Source: Peptococcaceae bacterium (lineage in GTDB: Bacteria; Bacillota; Desulfitobacteriia; Desulfitobacteriales; Syntrophobotulaceae). Taken from it: 64,000 nucleotides of DNA. Below are positions 38,283-46,828 of this stretch, one piece after another. The first letter of the stretch is position 1; each line of letters begins with the position of its first letter. Made by a program: the position numbers and the translations under genes. Under the pieces are notes generated by a model, which saw only the letters and a program-made list of their open reading frames with translations, did not search any database and was not told where the DNA came from. The stretch covers positions 42,655-106,654 of the forward strand of contig JAAYUV010000100.1 of NCBI GenBank assembly GCA_012517475.1, read 5' to 3'.

Positions 38283-38354
38283 ATGAAAATCTATTATGTT
38301 CGATTACCTCAGCCGGTACTTAATGTCATTAAAAAAGTATTTAAGAATAAATAA
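38283..38354 (+). CDS. spoVM: SpoVM-like 23-residue sporulation peptide
   Basis: A 23-codon gene with a strong ribosome site (AAGGGGGTGATTCG). The product starts MKIYYVRLPQPVLNVIKKVF, closely matching the SpoVM pattern (MKFYTIKLPKFL... in Bacillus): MK-aromatic-Y, basic-L-P near residues 7-9, and a C-terminal amphipathic basic helix. SpoVM is made in the mother cell, senses the convex forespore membrane, and anchors SpoIVA to start coat assembly. Too short for usual gene calls. I am fairly sure of identity because position, length, start and helix all agree, but a database match was not possible. Confidence 0.8.
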   Translation: MKIYYVRLPQPVLNVIKKVFKNK

Positions 38355-38377
38355 ATTGAAAGTGACATAATTTTTTA

Positions 38378-38417
38378 TTTCCCTCCTATTTATATAATAA
38401 ATGAATTAGGAGGGAAA
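38378..38417 (+). promoter_or_regulatory. Inverted repeat covering the ribosome site of the next gene, with internal TATAAT
   Basis: TTTCCCTCCTA (38378-38388) and TAGGAGGGAAA (38407-38417) are perfect 11-bp complements around an 18-bp spacer. The right arm contains the AGGAGG of the 38420 gene. TATAAT at 38393-38398 lies in the loop. Transcripts reading through from spoVM could hide the ribosome site, whereas transcripts starting at the internal promoter would lack the left arm. Confidence 0.65.
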
Positions 38418-38419
38418 TT

Positions 38420-38842
38420 ATGTTAATGAACCGTCACTTTTTTATGATATTGTTCAGTATCTTTTTTATCGGCATCATTTTTTGGTGGCAGAAACCGGTA
38501 GCCGCGGTATCGGCTATGGCTGGAATGAATGATTACGCTGATCCCTATCAAGTTGTGAAAAACTATTGGACAAAGATGGATTACCGTCAATTTGATTTGA
38601 CCAGAGAAATGGTAACAGATAGTGCTTTAGAACAACATTACAAAATACAAAAAGTGTTAATGGATCATCCTCTTTTAAGCATCAGGAATGTCGAGATAGA
38701 AGCCACCATGCAAAATAATACCCTTTTGGCCAGGGTAACTTCAGGGTCCGTCATTGACCAAAAAAATGAAGCAAGCTACTTAATGAGTGTGGGAAAATCT
38801 TCTCAGGGTTTCCGGATTACATCGATAAAAACGATTCAGTAA
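38420..38842 (+). CDS. Secreted protein of unknown function
   Basis: 140 residues. Hydrophobic signal peptide MNRHFFMILFSIFFIGIIFWW with a likely cleavage around AAVSA. The mature part (QVVKNYWTKMDYRQFDLTREMVTDSA) has the look of an NTF2-like small domain, but no firm match is claimed. Its ribosome site is embedded in the inverted repeat at 38378. Confidence 0.65.
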   Translation: MLMNRHFFMILFSIFFIGIIFWWQKPVAAVSAMAGMNDYADPYQVVKNYWTKMDYRQFDLTREMVTDSALEQHYKIQKVLMDHPLLSIRNVEIEATMQNNTLLARVTSGSVIDQKNEASYLMSVGKSSQGFRITSIKTIQ

Positions 38843-38905
38843 AAATTGTATATCTTCGGTGAGTGAGGGAAGAATACTAAAAAAATATGTATGAGGTGAA
38901 GCATC

Positions 38906-39094
38906 ATGATAGCGTATGTAGAAAAGGATGCCTGTATCGGATGTGGAGCATGTCCTTCTATATGTCCGGAGATATTTGAAATGGATGATGACGGGTTAGC
39001 GGTATCGATGAAAGAACAAGTCCCTCAGGATCTTGAAGACTCGGCCCAGGAAGCCGCAGAAAGTTGTCCGACGGAAGCGATTGTACTAAGTTAA
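38906..39094 (+). CDS. Ferredoxin, single-cluster 4Fe-4S type
   Basis: 62 residues, with ligands in CIGCGACPSIC and CPTEAI. The spacing (CxxCxxC...C plus a distal Cys-Pro) fits the small clostridial one-cluster ferredoxins. Cytosolic electron carrier. GAGGTGAAG precedes the ATG. Confidence 0.92.
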   Translation: MIAYVEKDACIGCGACPSICPEIFEMDDDGLAVSMKEQVPQDLEDSAQEAAESCPTEAIVLS

Positions 39095-39381
39095 TTAAAT
39101 ATTCAAGATTAATAGATACAATGGAATATAAAACCGATATTGTTGCAAAAAATGATATGGTTTTAAGAACCCATTGTATTTGTTTTATCTCTCGTCATCA
39201 CAAGACAAATGGTTAGTTTTTTTGATCAATACCATCCGCAGTTCGATTTTTTATCGTTAACATGAATAAAAATGTGTGAATTTAACGATGAAAAAAAATT
39301 GGTCTACCTAAGAAATTCCTAGAAAATACAAGCTTTCATAAATATTACCAAAAATGGATGCTGTTCCTTATTTTTTAAGAA

Positions 39382-39406
39382 TTCGACATCCCTGCTGATT
39401 TATAAT
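39382..39406 (+). promoter_or_regulatory. Spo0A box and -10 box upstream of spo0A
   Basis: TTCGACA at 39382-39388 is the reverse complement of the 0A-box core TGTCGAA, and TATAAT lies at 39401-39406. The box occupies roughly the -35 position, so Spo0A binding here would either activate without a good -35 or block the polymerase. The rest of the 39095-39381 gap is A/T-rich with a weak ACAATGG/CCATTGT inverted repeat (39118 and 39171) and nothing else recognisable. Confidence 0.6.
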
Positions 39407-39460
39407 GAAGTCACCGGAAAAGTGAACCGGAAAAATGTAAATAAGGCGGGATATGTTAAA

Positions 39461-40255
39461 ATGTCAAAAAAGGTTAAGATTATTGTAGCTGAAGACAATC
39501 GAAATTTATGTCAAATCCTTCAGGAGTATATCCAAAGAGATGACAATTTTGAGCTCGCAGGAGTAGCATACAATGGTCTTGAAGCGTGGGAGTTAATTCA
39601 AAAGCATGATCCGGATTTGATCATTATGGATCTGGTAATGCCTAACCTTGATGGACTGGAAGTATTGGAAAGAATAAACTCCAGAACTTCCGTTTCCAGA
39701 CCCAAAGTCATTATGCTCACCGCTTTTGGTCATGAAACGCTAACACACCAGGCTATGGTTATGGGAGTAGATTACTTTATTCTTAAGCCGTTCGACTTAG
39801 AAATACTCGGAAAGCGGATTAGAACCTTAACTCAGGATGTGGAAGTGTCAAATCCCCAAATTACTCCTACCAGTTCTCTGGTTGCTACAGCCGGGAGAGG
39901 GGTAAATATCAGTGTCGAAGTGACGACCATGATGCATCAGCTGGGAATCCCCGCTCATGTTAAAGGTTATCAATACATAAGAGATGCTATACTCATGGTG
40001 ATTGAAGATGTTTCCTTACTCGGAGCTGTAACAAAGGAACTCTATCCTGCAATTGCGAAAAAGTATAATACAGCGCCCAGCCGTGTTGAGCGGGGAATCA
40101 GGCATGCCATCGAATTGGCTTGGGAACGCGGCCACATGGAAACCCTGAAAAGAATCTTTGGCTACTCAATGAACATTGAAAGACAAAAACCGACCAATTC
40201 TGAGTTTATAGCACTTCTTGCAGATAAACTAAGAGTAATGAGTAAGGTAGGATGA
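39461..40255 (+). CDS. spo0A: Sporulation transcription factor Spo0A
   Basis: 264 residues from ATG 39461 (AAGGCGGG upstream); the in-frame start at 39422 has none. Receiver domain: IIVAEDN, phosphorylated aspartate in LIIMDLVMPN, TAFG and the lysine in ILKPFD. The C-terminal sigma-A-contacting DNA-binding domain has the recognition helix SRVERGIRHAIELAW. Master regulator of entry into sporulation, activated by the phosphorelay or orphan kinases. Its usual partner spoIVB is not in the expected upstream position. Confidence 0.97.
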   Translation: MSKKVKIIVAEDNRNLCQILQEYIQRDDNFELAGVAYNGLEAWELIQKHDPDLIIMDLVMPNLDGLEVLERINSRTSVSRPKVIMLTAFGHETLTHQAMVMGVDYFILKPFDLEILGKRIRTLTQDVEVSNPQITPTSSLVATAGRGVNISVEVTTMMHQLGIPAHVKGYQYIRDAILMVIEDVSLLGAVTKELYPAIAKKYNTAPSRVERGIRHAIELAWERGHMETLKRIFGYSMNIERQKPTNSEFIALLADKLRVMSKVG

Positions 40256-40276
40256 TCATTAAATACCGGATATAAA

Positions 40277-40312
40277 TAAACATCTTTGTCATAGGCAAAG
40301 GTGTTTATTTTT
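40277..40312 (+). terminator. Terminator after spo0A
   Basis: AAACATCTTTG and CAAAGGTGTTT pair around TCATAGG, followed by a long T-run. Confidence 0.85.
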
Positions 40313-40369
40313 TTTATTTGACCCGGGTAAAAAATGGGTTAAAATGAAAACGAAAAGGAGTGAAAATGA

Positions 40370-40996
40370 TTGACGAATACAAAAGGAAAATTCATCGTTT
40401 TTGAGGGAATCGACGGTTCCGGGATCAGTACGCAAACCGGGCGTCTAAGGTCGTATTTGGAAACAGAACATCAGATCAAAGCGATCCTTGCCAAAGAACC
40501 GAGCGAAGGTCCGGTCGGGACATTAATTCGCCAGGTCTTAAGCGGAAGAATGCAAGGGATTAACGACAGCTCCCTGGCATTATTATTCGCGGCTGACCGC
40601 ATAGATCATAATAATAATAAAATTATACCTGTTTTGGAAAAAGGGGATTATGTAATCTGTGACAGGTATTTATGGTCAACCTATGCTTATCAGGGAAGAA
40701 AAAATGATGACAGTTGGCTGAAAGAAATTAACAAATATGCGTATAGACCGGATTTAACTATCTTTATCCGTGTCCGGCCTGAGACTTCATTGCAAAGAAT
40801 TACCGGGAGCAGGTTTCAAACCGAGATTTTCGAAAAGTTGGATATTTTGCAGCAGGTGTTTGATAATTATTTAAAATTATGCAAAGAATGGGTTGCAGCC
40901 GGACAGGAAGTAATTGAAATTGATGGAGAACGTGAGCCGGAAATAGTGGAAAATGAGATCCGGTCGGTTGTAGAACATTTTATTATTCAAAAATAA
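40370..40996 (+). CDS. tmk: Thymidylate kinase-like protein
   Basis: 208 residues from the TTG at 40370 (AAGGAG nine bases upstream). TMPK fold: FEGIDGSGISTQTG (P-loop), the CDRYLWSTYAYQG motif with DR-Y, and a LID region around RITGSRFQTEIFEKL. It would phosphorylate dTMP to dTDP. Odd: the P-loop lysine of GxxGxGKS/T is isoleucine (ATC codon). Some TMPK-like families carry other residues here, so the enzyme may be active, specialised or inert. The rest of the sequence shows no decay. Confidence 0.85.
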   Translation: MTNTKGKFIVFEGIDGSGISTQTGRLRSYLETEHQIKAILAKEPSEGPVGTLIRQVLSGRMQGINDSSLALLFAADRIDHNNNKIIPVLEKGDYVICDRYLWSTYAYQGRKNDDSWLKEINKYAYRPDLTIFIRVRPETSLQRITGSRFQTEIFEKLDILQQVFDNYLKLCKEWVAAGQEVIEIDGEREPEIVENEIRSVVEHFIIQK

Positions 40997-40997
40997 A

Positions 40998-41018
40998 AAA
41001 ACGGCCTGAGCCGTTTTA
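40998..41018. terminator. Bidirectional terminator after tmk
   Basis: AAAACGGC-CTGA-GCCGTTTT. It sits between tmk and the tRNA gene on the opposite strand. Confidence 0.85.
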
Positions 41019-41040
41019 ATAATAAAAATTTATGTAGATA

Positions 41041-41116
41041 TGGTGCGCCCGGCAGGATTTGAACCTGCGACCTCCGGCCTCGGAAACCGTCACTCTATCC
41101 CCTGAGCTACGAGCGC
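41041..41116 (-). tRNA. tRNA-Arg, anticodon CCG
   Basis: On the minus strand: 7-bp acceptor stem GCGCTCG/CGGGCGC, D arm TAGCTCAGGGGATAGAG, anticodon loop TTCCGAG giving CCG (reads CGG), T arm with GGTTCAAATCC, and an encoded CCA. The outermost anticodon-stem pair is A-G, a mismatch. It ends facing tmk, with the shared terminator at 40998. Confidence 0.95.
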
Positions 41117-41316
41117 AAGAAAACTGCTACATTACTTTACTAGAAAGAAAACTTTTTGTCAAGAACAATCCGTTGATCACCAATTATTAATTTAAATGCT
41201 TCAAAAATGTCGGGAGTGAAATTTGCATATTATACCTAAATATTACAAAAGCTTTTGAAAATATAATTATTTTCTGTAAGAAGAATAGTTTCAAAGTTTC
41301 TTTTGAGGTAATCTGA

Positions 41317-42174
41317 ATGTTTAAGAAAAGGTTGCTGTGGGATGTAATTAAACAAAGCTTGGGAATTATTCTCGGGTCTCTCATTGTTGCCACGAGTATT
41401 AATACTTTTATTTTGCCAAACCGGATTGCAGACGGTGGAATAACTGGAATTGCGATTATATTCCATTATTTGTTTCAATGGGATGTGGGGCTGACGGTAT
41501 TTGTTCTGAATATCCCTCTGTTTATTCTGGGGTATAAGGCTATTGGGAAAAGACTGCTGGTTTTAAGTATTCTCGGTGTAAGCTTTTTTACGTTGGCCTT
41601 ACGTTTTACAGGCGGCCTGTCGGCCGTAACGAATGATACACTTTTAGCCGTAGTGTTCGGAGGGCTGGTGACGGGAATCGGGATGGGAATTATTTTCCGA
41701 TCACGCGGTTCCCTGGGGGGAACTGATATCCTGGCTATCGTCCTGAATAAAAAGACACCTTTTAGTGTGGGACAAATCATTCTGGGTCTCGATACCATTA
41801 TTTTTTTGGGTGCTGCAGTCCTTTTTAAGCCTGAAATGGCAATGTATGCCATGATCTACATGTTTATTGCATCTAAAGTGATTGACCTTGTGCAGGCAGG
41901 TTTGGACAATTCCAAAAGTGTTATGGTTGTAACGGATAAGCCTGAGGCGATTGCCGCAGATATTATTAAAATCTTGGAGAGGGGAGTTACTTATTTTTCT
42001 GCCGAAGGTGCATACTCCCAAACCAAAAAGAAAGTTATTTACAGCATTGTAAACCGTACTCAATTGTCCCAAATGAAAGAAATTGTCCACAAGCATGACC
42101 CTGATGCCTTCGTTTCAATCGCGGAAGTTTCCGAAGTGGTAGGCGAGGGATTTGCCAGCTGGAAAGGGCATTAA
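41317..42174 (+). CDS. YitT-family membrane protein with DUF2179 domain
   Basis: 285 residues. Five to six N-terminal membrane helices (LPNRIADGGITGIAII, FGGLVTGIGMGIIFRSRGSLGGTDI) are followed by a cytosolic DUF2179 domain (VMVVTDKPEAIAADI, GVTYFSAEGAYSQ). YitT-type proteins are widespread in Firmicutes, of unknown transport or sensing role. GAGGTAAT lies upstream. The stop overlaps the convergent deacetylase gene by four bases. Confidence 0.92.
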   Translation: MFKKRLLWDVIKQSLGIILGSLIVATSINTFILPNRIADGGITGIAIIFHYLFQWDVGLTVFVLNIPLFILGYKAIGKRLLVLSILGVSFFTLALRFTGGLSAVTNDTLLAVVFGGLVTGIGMGIIFRSRGSLGGTDILAIVLNKKTPFSVGQIILGLDTIIFLGAAVLFKPEMAMYAMIYMFIASKVIDLVQAGLDNSKSVMVVTDKPEAIAADIIKILERGVTYFSAEGAYSQTKKKVIYSIVNRTQLSQMKEIVHKHDPDAFVSIAEVSEVVGEGFASWKGH

Positions 42175-42935
42175 AGACTTGAACCTGGCGGCCAGCTCTC
42201 TTTCGCGTTTTCTAATAATTTACCAACTGGTACAAGTTCATAATTTTTGGCTTTTAATGTTTTCAGAATAACAGGAAGGGCTTTCGGGGTATCGGGTGCG
42301 GAATCAGAGGCGTGAAAAAGAAGGATATCGCCAGGAGAAGCGCCTTTATTTTTTTGCCGACCATTGATAATATTATTTACGATCGCATCAGGCCCGGGTC
42401 TTTTCCAATCCAACGAATCCACACTCCATTGGATAATTCTGTACCCTTTTGCTCTGGCCAGTGATATAACCTGATTGTCATATGCGCCATTGGGCGGACG
42501 AAGCAATGTAATTTTTTGGCCTGAAAGGTTTTCTAAAACGGTTTTGGAAAGATCCAGCTCTTTGGTGAGTTCAGATTCACTCATGGTATTCATATCGATA
42601 TGCCTTCTGCCATGAGATCCAATCTCATGGCCGGCGTTTGCGATCCTTTTTACCAAGCCGGCTTTGGTTTCTGCCCAAGGGGATGAAAGAAAAAAGGTTG
42701 CATGGATATTTTCTTCCTCCAGGATTTTTAATATTGGAATTACATTCTCTTTCCCCCAACTGATATCAAATGTAATCGCAATTTGTTTTGTCTCAGTTTT
42801 TACTGAATATATTGGTTTAAGATTCTTGGAAACGACATGAATAATCTGGTCATGTCTTGAAACCATTACCAGGCCAAGGAACAGTATACACAAAAGGAAT
42901 ATCGTTCTTTTTTTCTTTATAATAAATACCGTCAT
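42171..42935 (-). CDS. Polysaccharide deacetylase (PdaB/NodB type)
   Basis: 254 residues. One N-terminal membrane helix, then the NodB domain: TFDISWG with the metal aspartate, HEIGSHGRRHID (HxxxH ligands), RPPNGAYD, and a DILLFHASD motif near the end. In spore formers such enzymes deacetylate cortex or wall peptidoglycan. Family-level assignment only: the sequence lacks an obvious marker separating PdaB from YlxY-type members. Convergent with the YitT gene. Confidence 0.9.
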   Translation of the reverse strand: MTVFIIKKKRTIFLLCILFLGLVMVSRHDQIIHVVSKNLKPIYSVKTETKQIAITFDISWGKENVIPILKILEEENIHATFFLSSPWAETKAGLVKRIANAGHEIGSHGRRHIDMNTMSESELTKELDLSKTVLENLSGQKITLLRPPNGAYDNQVISLARAKGYRIIQWSVDSLDWKRPGPDAIVNNIINGRQKNKGASPGDILLFHASDSAPDTPKALPVILKTLKAKNYELVPVGKLLENAKESWPPGSSL

Positions 42936-42994
42936 AAATTATCCCTCCTCAGAAATTCTTATTCCGATCGGGGGAATAGTATACAGAGCCTAAT

Positions 42995-43025
42995 AAAAAA
43001 ACGGGTAAATCATACCCGTTTTTTT
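42995..43025 (-). terminator. Terminator after the small membrane protein gene
   Basis: On the minus strand AAACGGGTA and TACCCGTTT pair around a five-base loop with a long T-run; the A-run on the other side makes it look bidirectional. It lies downstream of the gene at 43053. Confidence 0.85.
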
Positions 43026-43052
43026 ATTTTATTAGTTGTAATCCTTTTATGC

Positions 43053-43304
43053 TTATCTTCCCCAATTGCGGCCGAAAATCATGTGGATTAAATCGAACTG
43101 AAAAATAAGCTTTAAAGAAAAGTGTATAACAAAAAAAGTTGCCGCTATGAATACAATCACTTTTATCAGCCAGAAGCCAATTCCTAAAAGAAAAGTCAGG
43201 AGAGGTTTTAAAATGATGAAAGCCAGATATAAAGCAACAATAAAAACAATAATTTTTAAAATCAATGTCCAGATGTTGGTAGCAGGTTGCCGCCTTGTAT
43301 TCAT
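43053..43304 (-). CDS. Small hypothetical membrane protein
   Basis: 83 residues with two long hydrophobic helices (LILKIIVFIVALYLAFIIL and VIVFIAATFFVIHFSL) and a basic N-terminus. ATG with GGAGG upstream on the minus strand. No family recognised. Monocistronic between its terminator at 42995 and the divergent TPR gene. Confidence 0.7.
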   Translation of the reverse strand: MNTRRQPATNIWTLILKIIVFIVALYLAFIILKPLLTFLLGIGFWLIKVIVFIAATFFVIHFSLKLIFQFDLIHMIFGRNWGR

Positions 43305-43454
43305 CTTAATACACCTCCATTTGGAAGATTAACATATATTGATTTGAATGTCTATGATGAAACTCCGGTTTAGCCTTTAAATATAGTATAGCATATTATG
43401 AGTATTATGGCGTAGTAACAATATTTTTAAAGTCCTGGGGGAGGGGGTATAAAC

Positions 43455-44708
43455 ATGGCTTCTCTCAGAAAGTGGCAAATTCATCTGGAAACAGGTATCA
43501 AATATTTAGGCGAAGGCAATTCGATGAAGGCGGAAGGCTATTTGAAAGAAAGTTTAGAGGTTGCCGAAGAACTTGATGTACCGGTAATCATAGCCTTTTC
43601 CCAAAGACTTTTAGCTACGGCGCAGGTCCGCAATAACAAGTTAGATGAGGCAGAGAAAGGGTTTTTCAGAGCGCTTCAGTTTTGCCAGGAGCTAAATAAC
43701 AATAAAGGAATTTCAGAAGCAAAAGCGGGTTTAGCCAGTGTGTGCTTTGTAAGAGGGGAATACCAACAGGCCGTCATGTTTTATAAAGAGGCTATCGGTA
43801 TTTATCCCCAGGATTCATCCCCATTGCGTTTAGCCGTTCTTTATTCTGATCTGGGGCAAGTATATGGGAGAATGAAAAAATGGAACAAAGCCGAATCCGT
43901 TTTTCTTAAGGCAGTCTCTTTCTGTATAGACCAAGGATATAGCAGAGGAGAAGCGGAAATCAATCTGTATTTGGGTGAAATCTATTACAGTCAGGGAAAA
44001 ACGCAGCTCGCACAGGATAAGTTCGCCAAGTCGGCAAGATTATTTGCTATTATTGATGATGAATTGTCATTGGCCAATGCCTTAAGTTATTTGGCATTTA
44101 TACTCTGGGAAAAAAATATGATTGAGGAGGCTCTTCTTTTTCAATATAGAGTTGTGGCTCTTTATTTAAAACATGATCAGAGATTGGAAATCAGCGAGAG
44201 CTATTACCTTATCAGCAATATTTTACAATATGCGGGATTATTGGATGAAGCAGAATCGTGTCTGAAATATTCACTTCAATACTACAATGGGATTGAATTT
44301 GGATTAGCCGTTCGTTATCAAAGTTTGGCGGTTATTGCAATCGCTAAAAAAGAGTATGAAGATGCTAAAAATTTTTATTATAATGCCTTAAAATTTTATC
44401 AGTATTACGGGGATGGTTCCAGGATAGGGGAGATCAGTGAGGAATTAACTTATCTAATAAAATACGATGATGTTTGTATTAAAGAGAATCTATATAAATT
44501 ATTAAACGGAAGAAATGTATTCCCGGAAATCCCCAAACACGAAATTATGGTGAAATTGGCGCAGACCCTAATGCGAAAAGGGAATAACCTGGCGGCTTTA
44601 CGCTGCGGATGGAGGGCTTTGGAGATCGCGAAGGCAATGAAATACGAAACGCAAGAAATCGAGATGTTAATTCAGAATTTATCTGTGCAAATAAGAAAGA
44701 AAAAATAG
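43455..44708 (+). CDS. Tetratricopeptide-repeat protein
   Basis: 417 residues made almost entirely of degenerate TPR helices in pairs (for example LRLAVLYSDLGQVYGRMKKWNKAE and ALSYLAFILWEKNMIEEAL), from near residue 10 to 400. The layout resembles the TPR part of Rap/SARP-type regulators, but no HTH or other effector domain is present. GGGGGAGGGGG upstream. An unrelated small gene and glnA follow. Confidence 0.85.
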   Translation: MASLRKWQIHLETGIKYLGEGNSMKAEGYLKESLEVAEELDVPVIIAFSQRLLATAQVRNNKLDEAEKGFFRALQFCQELNNNKGISEAKAGLASVCFVRGEYQQAVMFYKEAIGIYPQDSSPLRLAVLYSDLGQVYGRMKKWNKAESVFLKAVSFCIDQGYSRGEAEINLYLGEIYYSQGKTQLAQDKFAKSARLFAIIDDELSLANALSYLAFILWEKNMIEEALLFQYRVVALYLKHDQRLEISESYYLISNILQYAGLLDEAESCLKYSLQYYNGIEFGLAVRYQSLAVIAIAKKEYEDAKNFYYNALKFYQYYGDGSRIGEISEELTYLIKYDDVCIKENLYKLLNGRNVFPEIPKHEIMVKLAQTLMRKGNNLAALRCGWRALEIAKAMKYETQEIEMLIQNLSVQIRKKK

Positions 44709-44802
44709 TAATAACGTACCATAGTTAAATTAAAAAAAAGACTGTGAAAAAACGGAAGAATAGTTTAGAATTATTGGTAGGCTAAAAAAAGGGGAGATTA
44801 TT

Positions 44803-45336
44803 TTGATAAAAGAAGATCTTATCCTTTTAGAAAGTTTTGAGAGAATTTTTCAGGTTATTCAGAATGAGGTTGTGAACCTGAGGGATACAAAATCTATTCA
44901 CGCTGAACGAGTCCGGCAGTGGGAAAAGGAAATCAGGGCATATGCAAGGATTTTGGAGGATATTTCCCTTCCTGCCAGAATGATTCTTGAACATATCCTT
45001 GAGTTAAAGTATAAATCCGGTCAGATGGCCGTTGAAGCAGAAAATATTAACCAGGGCTTCTCACAAATTAATGATGTTCAAGTAGAAGAATTTGGTATAA
45101 TCAAGATATCCACCGGAAATATCCAACTGAGCTGGAGAGATGAATTTTACAATTATTTGTTATACCCCGATAAAGTGGAATTACGAACCCTGGATGAAAA
45201 ATCTTTAATCAAACTGTTTTTCTCCCATAACTTTGGCAGGCAGGATGTACATAAATTCTCTGAAATTGCGGAAAGCCCTAAATTGTTATATCTTCACCCT
45301 ACGCTGCAAAAGTTTATAGAAAAAAATTCAGAATAA
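44803..45336 (+). CDS. Hypothetical cytosolic protein
   Basis: 177 residues from the TTG at 44803 with GGGGAG upstream. Helical N-terminal half (VIQNEVVNLRDTKSIHAERVRQWEKEIRAYARI) and a more mixed C-terminal half (FYNYLLYPDKVELR). No family recognised. Lies between the TPR gene and glnA. Confidence 0.65.
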   Translation: MIKEDLILLESFERIFQVIQNEVVNLRDTKSIHAERVRQWEKEIRAYARILEDISLPARMILEHILELKYKSGQMAVEAENINQGFSQINDVQVEEFGIIKISTGNIQLSWRDEFYNYLLYPDKVELRTLDEKSLIKLFFSHNFGRQDVHKFSEIAESPKLLYLHPTLQKFIEKNSE

Positions 45337-45405
45337 TTGTGTATAATATTTTATATCGCATGTTACCATTATAATAGTTTATTTTTTTTGAAGGGAGCGT
45401 TTTCA

Positions 45406-46734
45406 GTGACGGTTACCAATGATGAAGTTTTAAAAGAGGCTTATGAAAAAGGGGTAAAGTTTATCCGGCTCCAATTTACCGATATCTTTGGGGTATTAAA
45501 AAATATCGCAATTCCGATTGAGCAACTCGAAAAAGCCCTAAATGGGGAGATGATGTTTGACGGTTCTTCTATTGAAGGTTTCGTACGCATAGAAGAATCT
45601 GATATGTATTTAAAGCCTGACCCGAATACATTTGTTATTTTCCCGTGGCGGCCAGCAGAAGGCGGAGTTGCCAGACTCATGTGCGATGTTTATAACCCGG
45701 ATGGTACACCGTTTGATGGCTGTCCCCGCAATACGTTAAAAAAAGTAATTAGAGAAGCCGGAGAATTAGGATATAAACTATTTATAGGTCCGGAATTGGA
45801 ATTTTTCCTCTTCCATGTTGATTCCGAAGGAAGACCGACTACAATTACTCATGATAAAGCCGGCTATTTTGATCTGACCCCGGTTGATTTAGGGGAAAAT
45901 GCAAGAAGGGACATGGTATTGAACCTAGAACAGATGGGTTTTGAGATTGAAGCTTCCCATCATGAAGTTGCACCTGGTCAGCACGAAATTGATTTTAAAT
46001 ATTCGGATGCCCTGGAAATGGCCGACAAAATGGTTACTTTCCGTTTTGTCGTAAGAACCATCGCTCAAAGACATGGCCTTCATGCTACGTTTATGCCGAA
46101 ACCTATCTTTGGCATTAATGGTTCCGGAATGCATGTAAATCAGTCATTATTTAAAGACGGGAAGAATGCATTTTATGATCCGGAAGGACCGATGGGACTT
46201 TCACAGGTGGCTTATCAATACATTGCCGGACTGATGGCTCATGCCAGATCATTTACAGCGGTCACCAATCCCACAGTGAATTCTTATAAAAGACTCGTCC
46301 CGGGATATGAGGCCCCTTGTTATATTGCCTGGTCCGGCAGAAACCGCAGTCCTTTAATCCGCATTCCTGCCAAGAGAGGTCCTTCTACCCGGATCGAGTT
46401 AAGGAGCCCGGATCCATCCTGTAATCCATATCTTGCACTGGCTGTTCAGCTTAAGGCCGGTTTGGACGGAATTAAGAAAAAAATGACTCCCCCGCCTGCT
46501 GTGGATTTAAATATTTTTGCTATGGATGATATTCAAAGGAAAGAATTGGGAATAGATTCCCTTCCTGGAGATCTCAATGAGGCGTTGCAAGAACTTGGCA
46601 AAGATGATGTCATTCGGGAGGCCTTAGGCGATCATATTTATCATCGGTTTGTAGAGGCAAAGATTAAAGAATATGACAGCTTCAGAATTGCTGTTCATAA
46701 GTGGGAGATTGAAAGATATCTTGAAACTTATTAA
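45406..46734 (+). CDS. glnA: Glutamine synthetase, type I
   Basis: 442 residues from the GTG at 45406 (AAGGGAG upstream); a longer frame from 45337 is rejected because it adds an unlikely leader. Motifs: [18 protein letters not shown], the metal/ATP site [11 protein letters not shown], the [18 protein letters not shown] loop and [16 protein letters not shown]. The length fits the GSI-alpha class, regulated by feedback and GlnR-like repressors rather than adenylylation. TATAAT boxes lie at 45342 and 45370. No TGTNA-N7-TNACA GlnR site was found. A terminator follows. Confidence 0.96.
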   Translation: MTVTNDEVLKEAYEKGVKFIRLQFTDIFGVLKNIAIPIEQLEKALNGEMMFDGSSIEGFVRIEESDMYLKPDPNTFVIFPWRPAEGGVARLMCDVYNPDGTPFDGCPRNTLKKVIREAGELGYKLFIGPELEFFLFHVDSEGRPTTITHDKAGYFDLTPVDLGENARRDMVLNLEQMGFEIEASHHEVAPGQHEIDFKYSDALEMADKMVTFRFVVRTIAQRHGLHATFMPKPIFGINGSGMHVNQSLFKDGKNAFYDPEGPMGLSQVAYQYIAGLMAHARSFTAVTNPTVNSYKRLVPGYEAPCYIAWSGRNRSPLIRIPAKRGPSTRIELRSPDPSCNPYLALAVQLKAGLDGIKKKMTPPPAVDLNIFAMDDIQRKELGIDSLPGDLNEALQELGKDDVIREALGDHIYHRFVEAKIKEYDSFRIAVHKWEIERYLETY

Positions 46735-46752
46735 TTGTTAAATCAAACAAAT

Positions 46753-46797
46753 CAGGGGTTCGGATTTTACATAGAATTCTGGACCCTTGTTCTTTTT
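46753..46797 (+). terminator. Terminator after glnA
   Basis: CAGGGGTTCGGA pairs with TCTGGACCCTTG over 12 positions allowing G:U pairs, followed by TTCTTTTT. Confidence 0.75.
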
Positions 46798-46828
46798 GAG
46801 TTCCATTTTAGCAGGGGGAATCTAATTT

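Noticed and set aside
41041..41116. Pseudo-tRNA because of the A-G anticodon-stem mismatch
   Set aside because: All other stems, invariant bases and the encoded CCA are intact.
45406..46734. GlnR operator upstream of glnA
   Set aside because: No TGTNA-N7-TNACA match in 45337-45405; the nearest (TGTTACCATTATAATAG) does not fit the right half.
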